Shown one piece after another: positions 42,427-50,995 of a DNA stretch of 64,000 nt (position 1 is its first letter; each line of letters starts with the position of its first letter). This stretch comes from Acidobacteriota bacterium (GTDB lineage: Bacteria; Acidobacteriota; Vicinamibacteria; Vicinamibacterales; UBA2999): assembly GCA_018000455.1 (NCBI GenBank), contig JAGNJW010000001.1, positions 1 through 64,000 of the forward strand, read 5' to 3'. The position numbers were made by a program, and so were the translations under genes. A model generated the notes under the pieces. The model was not told the DNA's origin. It was given only the letters and a program-made list of their open reading frames with translations, and ran no database searches.

Positions 42427-42678
42427 GTGTCGGTAACCGAGTCCACGAACCAGAACATCACGATCCGGCTCGACCGTCGAACGCTGCGCAGAGCGAAGAT
42501 TCTCGCCGCGAAGCGGAATACGTCGATCAGCGGACTGCTGGCCCGGCAGATCGAAACACTCGTCGGCGAGGACGACGCCTACGAGCAGGCGCAGCGACGT
42601 GCACTCGCACTCCTGGACCGAGGGTTCCATTTGGGCGGGCGTATCGAGGCGACGCGTGACGAGTGGCACGAGCGATAA
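42427..42678 (+). CDS. Ribbon-helix-helix (CopG-like) antitoxin
   Basis: An 83-residue protein with an N-terminal strand NITIRLDRRTLRRAKILAA and helix NTSISGLLARQIETLV, the classic ribbon-helix-helix DNA-binding layout. The acidic/basic C-terminal tail (EQAQRRALALLDRG) probably binds the toxin. AGGAGCTGAC precedes the start. The stop overlaps the PIN toxin gene by about 23 bp. Such antitoxins neutralise the RNase and repress the operon, and the AT-richer DNA before the gene is the likely operator. Confidence 0.82.
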   Translation: MSVTESTNQNITIRLDRRTLRRAKILAAKRNTSISGLLARQIETLVGEDDAYEQAQRRALALLDRGFHLGGRIEATRDEWHER

Positions 42679-43114
42679 GACGTTCGTCGATACGAACGTC
42701 CTCATCTACGCCCACGACGTCGACGCCGGGCGCAAGCACGACATCGCAAAGGACCTGCTGCGCGCTCTCTGGGCGGACCGTGCTGGGATGGTCAGCATGC
42801 AAGTGCTCCAGGAGTTCTACGTCAACGCGACCCGCAAGATCCGAAAACCGCTCACGAAGCCTGAAGCGCGAAGTGTCGTTGATACATACACGCCATGGTG
42901 TGTCGACGGCACGATGCCAGGCGACATCATCGCCGCCTTCCAGATCGAAGATCAGGCGCGCATAAGATTCTGGGACGCGTTGATTATCGCGGTCGCCACC
43001 CGCAGCGGCGCGCGTCGCATTGTGTCCGAAGACCTGAACGCCGGACAGTCGATCGCGGGCCTTACGAGCCACAACCCGTTCAAGGCAGGAACTCAGGCGA
43101 AGTCGCGACGGTGA
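42656..43114 (+). CDS. PIN-domain toxin (VapC-like RNase)
   Basis: A 152-residue protein. GTG at 42656 gives MTSGTSDKTFVDTNVLIYAH with the first catalytic Asp near the N-terminus. Other acidic residues fit the PIN active site: VLQEFYVNATRK (Glu) and FWDALIIAVATRSGARRIVSEDL (Asp, then Glu-Asp). Length and layout are those of VapC-like Mg-dependent endoribonucleases. It overlaps the antitoxin gene, so the pair is a complete type II system. It sits near the left end of the repeat-bounded block. Confidence 0.88.
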   Translation: MTSGTSDKTFVDTNVLIYAHDVDAGRKHDIAKDLLRALWADRAGMVSMQVLQEFYVNATRKIRKPLTKPEARSVVDTYTPWCVDGTMPGDIIAAFQIEDQARIRFWDALIIAVATRSGARRIVSEDLNAGQSIAGLTSHNPFKAGTQAKSRR

Positions 43115-43944
43115 GCCCGCGCTGCAGGTGCTCACCGTCTCAAGGAACCACCTGGGCGCGTAGCGACGTCATCTGCGCGCATCCGTCCGGCGTCGTTGAC
43201 GTCGAAGGTCTGGACATCCCTGGGCCCAGTGGTGGTCGGCCTCAATCGGACCCCTTGCCGGCCGACCGTGCCGCCCGCCATGGCATCCGCGGCACCGTCC
43301 GCGGGAAGGTGAGCACCGTTACGCGATCGTGCGGCCCCACCATCACGTTGGCGGGTTTCAAGTCTCGATGGGCGATGCCGTGTCTGTGTGGGCCGCGGCG
43401 ACGGCGCCGGCGAACGGGGACGATAGAGTCGCGCCCGCCTTCGATGATCGGAGGTTCCGGCCGCGCGCCCGGCGCGGGTACCCCCGCTCTCGAGCGGCGA
43501 CCAGTCCTGGTAAGTGGTCGCCGTCGCGCCTCAACCGTGGTCGGTTCTGACCGCGTGAACCGGCACACCCTGCGCGGAACGCGCGCGCTCGTGTGCGGGC
43601 TCGGCCGCAGGGGTGTCCCGCGACCGGTGCCGAGCACCGTCACCGGCGACTGGCGCCAGTCCTACGGACAAAACCCCGGCGAAAGCCCGCGTGAGAGATA
43701 GGGCCCATTCCGTTGACCCGGGACCCGTTCATCGTGACCATCGTCACCGGCGAGAACCTCTGCCGGCAAGGCCGCTCGAAGGCGTGGGGACTGGCGCCCA
43801 CGGGAGGGGAACTGCCGTTGGGGCGCGACGGCGTGTTCGATGTGGTGGGGCACACGGCGCGCCCGTGACGATGAGCGGCAAAGGAGGGTGTAGCATGGCC
43901 GCCGGGTCAACCCAACCGGCCGTCGTAGCGCCGGTCACATTCTC
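43115..43944. other. Degraded region containing a kinase remnant
   Basis: No intact gene fits this 830-bp stretch. The only recognisable coding trace is the Ser/Thr kinase catalytic-loop fragment on the minus strand. Other frames are Arg/Pro-rich and look like shadows. It separates the toxin-antitoxin pair from the PfkB operon, whose promoter should lie in its last 100 bp. Confidence 0.5.
43305..43382 (-). pseudogene. Ser/Thr protein kinase catalytic-loop remnant
   Basis: The minus strand reads HGIAHRDLKPANVMVGPHD, then RVTVLTF. HRDLKPAN is the catalytic loop of bacterial Hanks-type kinases, and VTVLTF occupies the place of VKLLDFG, with the catalytic DFG lost. Sequence on both sides shows no glycine loop or activation segment. 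So this is a short fossil of a kinase gene. Confidence 0.7.
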
Positions 43945-44781
43945 ATGACGATCGCGGTGGTGGGCGAATGCACGCGAGATATATACGTCGACCGTCGCGA
44001 GTCGACGGTGGGCGGCATCTCGCTCAACTTCGCCGTGCAGGCGCGGCGATGCCTCGACGCCGGGCAGGTCGCGCTCGTCAGCTGCGCGGGCACGGATGCG
44101 GCCGGGGACGCCATTCGGGTGGCGCTTTGTCGGGCCGGCGTAGACGTCTCGCACCTGCACACGCGCGCGGGGTCAACGGCCACGCAACGAATCGAGCTGT
44201 CGCCCGACGGGGAGCGGCATTTTCCGGCCGGAGGCTACGACGCCGGCGTGCTTGCGGACTTTCACTTGGGACCGGACGACCTTGCGTTCATCGGCACCCA
44301 CGACGTGGTGGTGGCGCCCTATTTCCGTCAAATCGCCCACCTCTTTCATCCCGCGATGCGCGCGGCTCGGCCGGGAGCGCGTCGGGTCGCCGATCTCCTC
44401 GACGGCGCGGACCTCGGCGCGGATGTCGCGGGCGTTGACGCCCTGCTCCCGTCGCTCGATCTTGCTTTCATCAGCGGAGATGACATGACGGTGTCGCTCC
44501 TCTTGCCGCGCTCCCACGCGACGCGTACGCTCATCGTCGTCACGCATGGGGCCGACGGCAGCAGCGCGTTGGTCGGCGGCAAGCGTGTATCTGTGCCTGC
44601 CGTGCCGGTACCCGCCGACGAGCATGTGGATACGACCGGGTGCGGGGACGCCTTTCAGGCGGCGTTTGCCGTCGAGTACTTCACGCATGGCGACGCCGTT
44701 GCCGCGCTGCAGGCAGGGAGCCAGGCAGCCGCGGAGGTGATTCGTCACGTGGGCGCAATTGCACCGGAGCGTCAGCCATGA
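43945..44781 (+). CDS. PfkB-family sugar/nucleoside kinase
   Basis: A 278-residue protein with both PfkB signatures: N-terminal VGGISLNFAVQARRCLDAG (substrate Gly-Gly with Asn) and C-terminal HVDTTGCGDAFQAAFAVEYF, whose Asp is the catalytic base and GCGD the anion hole. LIVVTHGADGSSALV precedes it. It is smaller than ribokinase (about 310) and closest in feel to fructoselysine/ribokinase-like kinases, though the substrate cannot be fixed. The stop overlaps the btpA-like start by 4 bp (ATGA). It therefore heads a coupled operon with BtpA and an APC permease, suggesting uptake and phosphorylation of a sugar- or amino-acid-linked compound. Confidence 0.88.
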   Translation: MTIAVVGECTRDIYVDRRESTVGGISLNFAVQARRCLDAGQVALVSCAGTDAAGDAIRVALCRAGVDVSHLHTRAGSTATQRIELSPDGERHFPAGGYDAGVLADFHLGPDDLAFIGTHDVVVAPYFRQIAHLFHPAMRAARPGARRVADLLDGADLGADVAGVDALLPSLDLAFISGDDMTVSLLLPRSHATRTLIVVTHGADGSSALVGGKRVSVPAVPVPADEHVDTTGCGDAFQAAFAVEYFTHGDAVAALQAGSQAAAEVIRHVGAIAPERQP

Positions 44782-45569
44782 GTCGGTTTCTCGAGACATT
44801 CCCGCACGCCGCGCCGCTGATTGGCATGATCGCCCTGCCGCCGCTGCCGGGCTACCAGGCGTACAGGACCATTGACGCGCTGGTCGACGCGGCGCTGGCC
44901 GATCTCGATGCGCTCCAGACTGGTGGCGTCGACGGCGTGCTCGTCGAGAACGACTTCGACCAACCCCACACTCTGGTCGGCGGGCCCGAGATCGTGGCCG
45001 CGATGACGAGGGTCACGCGCGAGGTCGTGCAGCGCGCTCGCGTCCCGGTGGGGATCGAAGTGCTGCTGAACGACTGGCGCGGCTCCTTGGCCGTTGCGGC
45101 GGCGACCGGTGCCAGCTTCATCCGGCTCGATTTCTTCGTCGACCGTGTGCGTTCCAAACTGGGAATCATCGAGCCGGAGCCAGCGGCCATCCTTGCCTAC
45201 CGCGACCTGATTCGCGCCAGCCACGTCCAGCTCTTCGCCGATCTCCAAGTGAAGTACAGCACCCCGGTCGACGGGCCGAAGCCAATCGAGCGATCGGCGC
45301 TCGAGGCGGCGGCCGCCGGCGCGGACGCCGTCGTCGTCACGAGCCACGAAACCGGCACCGGCCCACACCCTGACGACCTCCGGGCGGCACGCGCAGGCGG
45401 GGTCCCCGTGCTCATTGGCAGCGGGCTGAGCCCAGCCAACGCGCGGGCGTTGGCGCCGCTCGCCGACGGATACATCGTAGGGACGTCGCTCAGAAGCGGA
45501 CGCGAGTGGCACGATCGCGTCGTGTCCGCGCAGGTGCACGCGCTCCTCCACGAGATCCGCACCGCATGA
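44778..45569 (+). CDS. BtpA/SgcQ family TIM-barrel protein
   Basis: A 263-residue protein; the start at 44778 overlaps the kinase stop. The family signature is clear: PLIGMIALPPLPGYQAY, DLDALQTGGVDGVLVENDFD, VPVGIEVLLNDWRGSLAVAA, FIRLDFFVD, HVQLFADLQVKYSTPV, ADAVVVTSHETG and VPVLIGSGLSPANARALA. BtpA was named for photosystem I biogenesis in cyanobacteria. SgcQ-type relatives in non-phototrophs sit in sugar operons and are suspected nucleosidase or aldolase-like enzymes. This organism has no visible phototrophic genes, and the PfkB kinase next door favours the sugar role. Coupled by ATGA overlap to the permease. Confidence 0.9.
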   Translation: MSRFLETFPHAAPLIGMIALPPLPGYQAYRTIDALVDAALADLDALQTGGVDGVLVENDFDQPHTLVGGPEIVAAMTRVTREVVQRARVPVGIEVLLNDWRGSLAVAAATGASFIRLDFFVDRVRSKLGIIEPEPAAILAYRDLIRASHVQLFADLQVKYSTPVDGPKPIERSALEAAAAGADAVVVTSHETGTGPHPDDLRAARAGGVPVLIGSGLSPANARALAPLADGYIVGTSLRSGREWHDRVVSAQVHALLHEIRTA

Positions 45570-46930
45570 CGGCCGCGCAGCCGCTCAAACGGAACCTCGG
45601 CGTGGCGGCGGTGGCCGCCATCGTCGTCGGGAACATGCTCGGGTCGGGGATCTTCTTCACGCCAGGAGAACTCGCCGCCGTCGCCCAGCACCCGTGGCAG
45701 GTGCACTTCATCTGGGCGCTCGCGGGGCTCATCACGTTGTGCGCAGCGCTGACGGTGGCGGAGCTGAGTGCCCTGCTGCCGAAGGCCGGTGCTACCTACC
45801 ACATCATCGCCGAGGCGTTCGGGCCATTGTGGGGCTTCATGCTCGTCTGGCTCGAGTTGTGGGTCACCGGACCGGGCGCCATTGCGTCGGTTGCGGCGGC
45901 GCTGGGCGAGTTCCTGCATCGGACGGTCAGCGCGCTTCCCGGCGTGTCGCCGGTGGGCTGGGGCGGGGCGGCCATCGTCTTCTTCGCCATGATCAATCTG
46001 GCGGGTGTGCAATGGGGCGGCCGCACCCAGATCCTGCTCACGACCGTGAAGGTGCTGGGCATCTCGGGTCTGGTGGTCGGCGGACTCTTCCTCGCCACGC
46101 CGGCGGCCGCCGTGCCACTGCCGGCGGCCGTGTCGGCCGAGGACGGCCTGCTCGGGTTCATTCGATTCACTGGACTCGGGATCGCGGCCGTGCTGTTCAC
46201 CTACGACGGGTGGATCGACGTGACGAATGTCGCGGGAGAAGTCAGAAGGCCCGGGCGTGATCTGCCGCTCGGCCTCGGCCTCGGTGTCGCGGCCTTGACC
46301 GTGCTTTACCTCGTAGTCAACGTCGCTTACCTGAGAGTCGTCCCGCTGACGGAGATGCGTGCGGCCCCGGCAGCGGTGGCCACGACGGTGGCGACGGCGT
46401 CGTTCGGCGCGCAAGGGGGAGCGCTGCTGAACGCCCTGATGATCGTCTCGATCTTCGGCGCTCTGGGAGGGCTGGTGATGACGCAGCCCCGTCTCTTCTA
46501 CACGCTCGCGGCACAGCATGCGGAGGAGTCGACCGGGATCCTTCGCCGCTTCTTCTCGTTCTTGGGGCACGTGTCGCCCCGCACGTCGGTGCCCACCGGC
46601 GCGATTGTCTTCACCACCGCGGCCTCGCTGGCGGCCTTGGGATTCTTCGCGTCGTTCTCGCGGCTCGTGAACTTCTCCACCGTGCCCCTGCAGGTGGCGG
46701 TGATCTTCATGGTGGGAGCGATCTTTCCCCTCCGGAGGCGGTATCCCCACAGGAACGGCTACCGGACGCCGGGCTATCCGGTGACGCCGGTGATCTTCAT
46801 GGTGGTCATGGCCGCGTTCGTCGTGAGCGCCGTGGTGTTCCGTCCCGTTGAACCCGTGATCGGCATGGCCCTTGGGGCGACCGGCGGCCTCGTCTATTGG
46901 CGGCTGCGAAAGGGCGGTGCGCGGTCGTGA
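45566..46930 (+). CDS. APC-family amino acid permease
   Basis: A 454-residue, 12-helix transporter; ATG at 45566 overlaps the previous stop by 4 bp. The first helix contains AAIVVGNMLGSGIFFTPGEL, the APC substrate-binding Gly-rich break, followed by IWALAGLITLCAALTVAELS and LPKAGATYHIIAEAFGPLWG. Helix 6 has LFTYDGWIDVTNVAGEVRRP, also typical. Substrates are amino acids or related amines; an Amadori compound or amino sugar would fit the kinase in this operon (inference). No damage is seen. Confidence 0.9.
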   Translation: MTAAQPLKRNLGVAAVAAIVVGNMLGSGIFFTPGELAAVAQHPWQVHFIWALAGLITLCAALTVAELSALLPKAGATYHIIAEAFGPLWGFMLVWLELWVTGPGAIASVAAALGEFLHRTVSALPGVSPVGWGGAAIVFFAMINLAGVQWGGRTQILLTTVKVLGISGLVVGGLFLATPAAAVPLPAAVSAEDGLLGFIRFTGLGIAAVLFTYDGWIDVTNVAGEVRRPGRDLPLGLGLGVAALTVLYLVVNVAYLRVVPLTEMRAAPAAVATTVATASFGAQGGALLNALMIVSIFGALGGLVMTQPRLFYTLAAQHAEESTGILRRFFSFLGHVSPRTSVPTGAIVFTTAASLAALGFFASFSRLVNFSTVPLQVAVIFMVGAIFPLRRRYPHRNGYRTPGYPVTPVIFMVVMAAFVVSAVVFRPVEPVIGMALGATGGLVYWRLRKGGARS

Positions 46931-46970
46931 TGTCGCAGCGGCGTGATCCGCCACCTGTTACAGTCACGCC

Positions 46971-48437
46971 ATGAGCATGACTCGACGCGAGTGGCTCGAA
47001 ATCGCCGGTGCGGCGGCGGCGGGTCTGGGCCGTCCACGACGTGCGGCGGCACAGGCCTCGGGGGGTGGGGACCGCATCGATATCTATCCGGACGTCGAAA
47101 GGCTCGCCCGGAGCGTGGCCGACGATCGCGCCGCGACGCTCACGCCGTCGGGGGTGGAGCTCCGAGGCCGGAACGGCGTGCTCGTGCAGGCGCTCGACAA
47201 GGTCGGCGTCACGCGTCCCATGGGCGACCTCGTCGAGGTGCCGCCTGACGGCCTGTTGGTCTTCGCCGTGGACATCGGTGAGACCGCGTGGGTCAGCGGT
47301 GAGCTGGTTCTCACGCCAGACGCCAATCTGCGCCCGGGCCTGCGTGCCACGGTGCTCTGCGACGCGACGGTGGTGGCCACGCCCATGCTGAGCGCGGAGC
47401 CGTGGGGCATCGTCGAGATCACCGACGCCGCGCCGCTGGTGGCCGGAGCGTCGCCGCCGACAACCGTGACGATCGGACCGTGGCTCATGTCGAAAGGGCG
47501 CCGCTACCTGATGGTGGCGGGTCCCCACGCCAGACCCGCCGGCACGTTCGCGTCGCTGCGTGTGCGCGTGCTCGACCGGCCCGTGGAGCGCCCCCTCGAG
47601 ACGTTTGCGTTCATCTCGGACACACACGTGCGCCTGACAGGACGTGAAGACTGGATGAACAGGAAGATGGGCGAAGCGTCGGCGCCCGAGTTCCTGCGCA
47701 CGCTGCGAGGGCTCGCGAACGAGGGGGTGTCGTTCGTGATGCACGGCGGCGACTTGACCGAGCACGCCACGCGGGAGCAGTTCGTGCTCATGCGCGACGT
47801 GCTCAAGGCGCAGACACTGCCAGTGTATGGCTGCATCGGCAATCACGATCGCTATCTCGAGTCGTCGCGGCCTGATGCGCTCGACGTGCTGCGCGCTCAC
47901 TTTCCTGGCGGCACGCTGGATTACGTCGTGCAGCGCCCACCACTCCGGTTCGTGGTGCTCGATGTGGCCATCGAACAAGAGGGCTTCCGCGACGCGAAGA
48001 TCCAGTGGCTGCGCGAGGCCCTGCGTGCCGACACCACGACACCCACGGTGTTCGTGTGGCACTATCCGCCCATCAACCGAGGCGGCGTCGCCAACACCGG
48101 GTTTCGGCTGCAGGATTGGAGCCAGCTCGGACGCGAGACCATCCTCGACGTCCTCCGCGACACCCCGAACCTCTGCGCGTGCCTCAACGGCCATGACCAC
48201 TGGGACGAAGTGAACGCGATCGATGGCCTGCCGTTCATCCAGAACGCGGCGTTCGTGGAGTGGCCCAACACCTATCGCGTCTACCGGGTGTATCGTGACC
48301 GGCTCGAATGGGAAGTGCGGCAAGTCGCAAACCGCGGCTTCGTGCGCGAGTCGTTCCTGCCCGGCAAAGCCATGTCGTGGATGATCGCGACCCGAGACGG
48401 CGACCTGACCGGTTCGCTGCCGCTCGTGCGCCGCTGA
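46971..48437 (+). CDS. Tat-exported calcineurin-like metallophosphoesterase
   Basis: A 488-residue protein starting MSMTRREWLEIAGAAAAGLG, a Tat-type signal with RRxWL in place of RRxFL. Residues 40-195 are a beta-rich N-terminal domain. The phosphoesterase domain has all metal motifs: FISDTHVRLTG (DxH), MHGGDLTEHA (GD), GCIGNHDRY (GNHD), VFVWHYPPIN (H) and CACLNGHDHWDE (GHDH). So it should bind two metals and act in the periplasm on phosphomono- or diesters. It begins 40 bp after the permease and may be the fourth gene of that operon. Confidence 0.9.
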   Translation: MSMTRREWLEIAGAAAAGLGRPRRAAAQASGGGDRIDIYPDVERLARSVADDRAATLTPSGVELRGRNGVLVQALDKVGVTRPMGDLVEVPPDGLLVFAVDIGETAWVSGELVLTPDANLRPGLRATVLCDATVVATPMLSAEPWGIVEITDAAPLVAGASPPTTVTIGPWLMSKGRRYLMVAGPHARPAGTFASLRVRVLDRPVERPLETFAFISDTHVRLTGREDWMNRKMGEASAPEFLRTLRGLANEGVSFVMHGGDLTEHATREQFVLMRDVLKAQTLPVYGCIGNHDRYLESSRPDALDVLRAHFPGGTLDYVVQRPPLRFVVLDVAIEQEGFRDAKIQWLREALRADTTTPTVFVWHYPPINRGGVANTGFRLQDWSQLGRETILDVLRDTPNLCACLNGHDHWDEVNAIDGLPFIQNAAFVEWPNTYRVYRVYRDRLEWEVRQVANRGFVRESFLPGKAMSWMIATRDGDLTGSLPLVRR

Positions 48438-48505
48438 GATGACGCCGCACGGCAGTGACGTGGGCAGAGTTCGATTCGAGAGGGTGTAAGACTCATGCTT
48501 ACACG

Positions 48506-48724
48506 ATGAGAGCGACCCTGACCGTCAGCCTGCCGCCCCGGACCAAGCGGCTGATCGCTCGGGCCGCGACCGAGAGCGGCCTGACGACCAGTGAATACGT
48601 GCGCATGGCCATCCACCGCAAGCTCTGGCAGGACGTCTTGGCCGAGGCGCGATGCGTCGCCGTTCCGCGGGCCCGGGCAAAGGGGATCTTCACCGACGAG
48701 GACGTGTTCGCCCTGATCTCGTGA
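48506..48724 (+). CDS. Ribbon-helix-helix antitoxin
   Basis: A 72-residue protein starting MRATLTVSLPPRTKRLIARA with helix SGLTTSEYVRMAIHRKLW, a ribbon-helix-helix fold. The tail (RAKGIFTDEDVFALIS) would contact the toxin. A short repeat, ATGCTTACACGATG, lies around the start, and TGTAAGACTCATGCTTACA immediately before it contains an inverted TGTAAG/CTTACA pair, a likely operator. The stop overlaps the start of the PIN gene. Confidence 0.75.
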   Translation: MRATLTVSLPPRTKRLIARAATESGLTTSEYVRMAIHRKLWQDVLAEARCVAVPRARAKGIFTDEDVFALIS

Positions 48725-49127
48725 GGGTCGTCTTCGACACGAACGTGGCCGTGGCCGGCATCGTGGGCGAGGGCCTATGCCGCGAGATCCTCGAGATTCA
48801 CCTCCCCGAACACGAAGCCATCCTGTCCCAGGTGCCGTGGGACGAGCTCCTCTCGACGCTGCGACGGAAGTTCGGCCTGGCGGCTGACGACTTGCCGATT
48901 CTCGCCTTGTATCGTCAGCACGCCCAGTGGCCCGACCCTGCGCGGCTGCAGATGCCGTCTGCCGTGACCCTGACGACGACTGGGTGCTGGCCACGGCACT
49001 GGCAGGGAATACCGAGGCGATCGTCACCGGCGACGCCGATCTTCTGACGATTGGCAGCTACTCAGGTATCGAGATCATCTCGCCCCGACAGTTCGTGTCG
49101 CGACAGACCAAGCCGGGGCGTCGCTGA
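48721..49127 (+). pseudogene. Frameshifted PIN-domain toxin
   Basis: Starts with GTG at 48721, overlapping the antitoxin stop. The first frame gives VVFDTNVAVAGIVGEG (catalytic Asp) through to RLQMP near 48955. The homologous sequence then continues in the -1 frame: AVCRDPDDDWVLATALAG, then TEAIVTGDADLLTIGSYSG with the remaining catalytic acidic residues, ending at 49127. One indel between about 48950 and 48965 breaks it, so the cell probably keeps a free antitoxin here, unless the base call is wrong. Confidence 0.75.
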
Positions 49128-49194
49128 CGCACGTCTGACACTGCAACGGCATTGTCGCGTTGAGCGCTCGGCGCAGTCAGAGCCTGTAAACGAC

Positions 49195-49230
49195 TGACCA
49201 CGAATAGGTTGGGAGTGTTGGTGGACCTGA
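49195..49230. repeat. 36-bp direct repeat, tRNA-proximal copy (candidate attachment site)
   Basis: Pairs with 42232-42267 (32 of 36 identical, 23 consecutive). It covers the last 12 nt of tRNA-Ala plus 24 nt of its 3' flank, the usual location of an integrase attachment core. No integrase gene remains between the copies. Confidence 0.65.
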
Positions 49231-49294
49231 CCGGGATCGAACCGGTGACCTCCTGAATGCCATTCAGGCGCGCTCCCAACTGCGCTACAGGCCC
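49219..49294 (-). tRNA. tRNA-Ala (anticodon GGC)
   Basis: A 76-nt tRNA read on the minus strand from 49294. The acceptor stem is GGGCCTG with CAGGTCC, including the G3-U70 wobble pair that identifies alanine tRNAs. The anticodon stem is CCTGA/TCAGG around loop ATGGCAT, giving GGC. The T-arm has GGTTCGATCCC and the CCA end is encoded. Its 3' end lies inside the 36-bp repeat shared with 42232-42267. Confidence 0.97.
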
Positions 49295-49371
49295 ATGGGT
49301 AGGAAGAGACTTCGAATAATAACAGATTCGGCCCCCGCCGACGCGTTCGCGTCGCCAGACCCGCGCGGGCC

Positions 49372-50439
49372 TCAGTACTCGCTGAAGATTCGCTGAATCT
49401 CGTCGCGATTGCTGGTGGTGGCCAGCGCCAGCATCAGCAGGATGCGGGCCTTGACCGGGATGTGGTCTTCGGCAGAGATGCTGAAGTCGCGGCGTCGCTG
49501 CTGGGCCGGCGTCAGGGTGGCCGGGTTGCCCGGGCCGCGGCCGGGCGCGATGCGGCCGGCCCCAGTGCGCGTGGCCGTCACGACGAAGACGCCCTTTTCC
49601 GCCGCGTAGTCGAGGCCCTCGTTCTGCGTGCCGGCCGTGGCACCGGCCCCTGCGCCGGCGACGACGATGCCCTTGGCGCCAAGGTCCACCAGCGCCTTGA
49701 TGATGTCGCCCGTCGCGCCCTGGTACACCATCACGATGTCGACGCGAGGCAGCGCCGTCAGCGTGCGCGCGTCGAATTCGCTCCTGCGCGTATGGCGCTG
49801 CAGGATCTCGCGGAACAGCACGACCTTGTCACGATCGACGATGCCGAGCACGCCGTGTGTCGGGCTGCGGAACGTCTGCAGGCGCAACGCGTCGGTCTTG
49901 GTCACGTCGCGCGCCGAGTTGATCTCGTCGTTCAGCACGACGAGCACGCCCTTGTCGCGGGCCGCCGGCTCCGCCGCCACCCGCACAGCCTCGAGCAGAT
50001 TGGCCGCGCCTTCGTAGCCAAGCGTGCTCGGATTGCGCATCGAACCGACCACCACCACCGGCCGCGCATCGCGCACCGTGAGATGCAGGAAGAACGCCGT
50101 CTCTTCGAGCGTGTCGGTGCCGCTCGTGACGACCACGCCGGCCAGTTCCTTGTCGCCGGCCAGCAATTCATTGACGCGACGCGCCAGCTGCAGCCACTGC
50201 TCGAGCGTGATCTGGCTGCTGGCGACGTTGGCGAACTGCTCGTAGGTCAGGGTCGCTGCGCGTTCGAGACCCGGCATCGACCGCGCGAGCTCCTCGGCCG
50301 TGAGCCGGCCGCCGTCGCGGTTCGAGATGGTGCCGCCGGTGGCCACCATGTGAACCCGTGGCAGGACCGATTGCGCCACGGCGGGGGAAACGGTCGCGGC
50401 CGCGAGCAGCCCTACGAGGGCGACGATACGAAGACGCAT
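49372..50439 (-). CDS. ansB: Periplasmic type II L-asparaginase
   Basis: A 355-residue protein; the start at 50439 gives a tidy signal peptide (MRLRIVALVGLLAAATVSPAVAQ), although two upstream Met codons exist. Asparaginase signatures are VHMVATGGTISN, with the nucleophile Thr in TGGTI, and VVTSGTDTLEETAFFLHL. The latter carries the second Thr-Asp pair; the common THGTDT is TSGTDT here. KGIVVAGAGAGATAGTQNEG lies near the C-terminal subunit interface. It hydrolyses asparagine, perhaps glutamine, in the periplasm. It stands alone after the tRNA gene. Confidence 0.93.
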   Translation of the reverse strand: MRLRIVALVGLLAAATVSPAVAQSVLPRVHMVATGGTISNRDGGRLTAEELARSMPGLERAATLTYEQFANVASSQITLEQWLQLARRVNELLAGDKELAGVVVTSGTDTLEETAFFLHLTVRDARPVVVVGSMRNPSTLGYEGAANLLEAVRVAAEPAARDKGVLVVLNDEINSARDVTKTDALRLQTFRSPTHGVLGIVDRDKVVLFREILQRHTRRSEFDARTLTALPRVDIVMVYQGATGDIIKALVDLGAKGIVVAGAGAGATAGTQNEGLDYAAEKGVFVVTATRTGAGRIAPGRGPGNPATLTPAQQRRRDFSISAEDHIPVKARILLMLALATTSNRDEIQRIFSEY

Positions 50440-50496
50440 GGCGAGTATTCTCATCGATCTTGGCGCGGCCACGGTACCGGCACCGCCGGGGGGCGA

Positions 50497-50706
50497 TTAG
50501 CGGGGGCGCGACGCCGAGACCAGCGACAGCCAGTTCGTCAACTCCCGGGCGGCCAGCTCAGGCGTCTTGCCGTAGAACGGCATGAGCGCGGTGGGCATCC
50601 CGGGACGCCGCGCCAGCTTGGCACGCCACTGCTCACACGATACGGCATGCACCTCGATGTGATAGGTGCGACCGGCAATTTCTTCTTCGTAGCGGTGGAT
50701 GTCCAC
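50497..50706 (-). CDS. Small conserved protein of unknown function
   Basis: A 69-residue protein, with a GTG start proposed at 50706 (VDIHRYEEEIAGRTYHIEVH). The rest reads VSCEQWRAKLARRPGMPTAL and MPFYGKTPELAARELTNWLS. I recognise this as a short acidobacterial-style protein with a YxI(E)V strand and the PTALMPFYGxTPExAA motif; no function is known. The frame is open upstream, but that part is antisense-like. It lies upstream of ansB on the same strand and ends 57 bp before its start. About 290 bp upstream are featureless. Confidence 0.6.
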   Translation of the reverse strand: MDIHRYEEEIAGRTYHIEVHAVSCEQWRAKLARRPGMPTALMPFYGKTPELAARELTNWLSLVSASRPR

Positions 50707-50995
50707 GTGTGGGTCGTCGTCAGGGGGAGGTGTCAACGGGTAACTGCGGAGCGACGATTCTACGTCGCTCGTCTGACGAAACAAGCGAAGGTCGGTACGA
50801 AGGCGCGCCCCTTCAAGGGTTCGGGCAGCGACTTGCTGGACTTCCTGGCGCGAATAAACTTTGCTCGTCGTCTTGTCCACAGGGTTTGCACCGTCCGTCC
50901 ACAGGTTTTCCACAACGGCCGTTCCCGCGCCGCCGACGTCTGCTCCGAAGAGACGCGTCTTGACCATCCAGAGAAGCCCCACGTACGCTCTCACC

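Noticed and set aside
42895-43701. A 268-codon plus-strand frame after the PIN toxin
   Set aside because: It starts inside the toxin in another frame, its translation is Arg/Gly-rich, and a kinase fossil is readable on the opposite strand.
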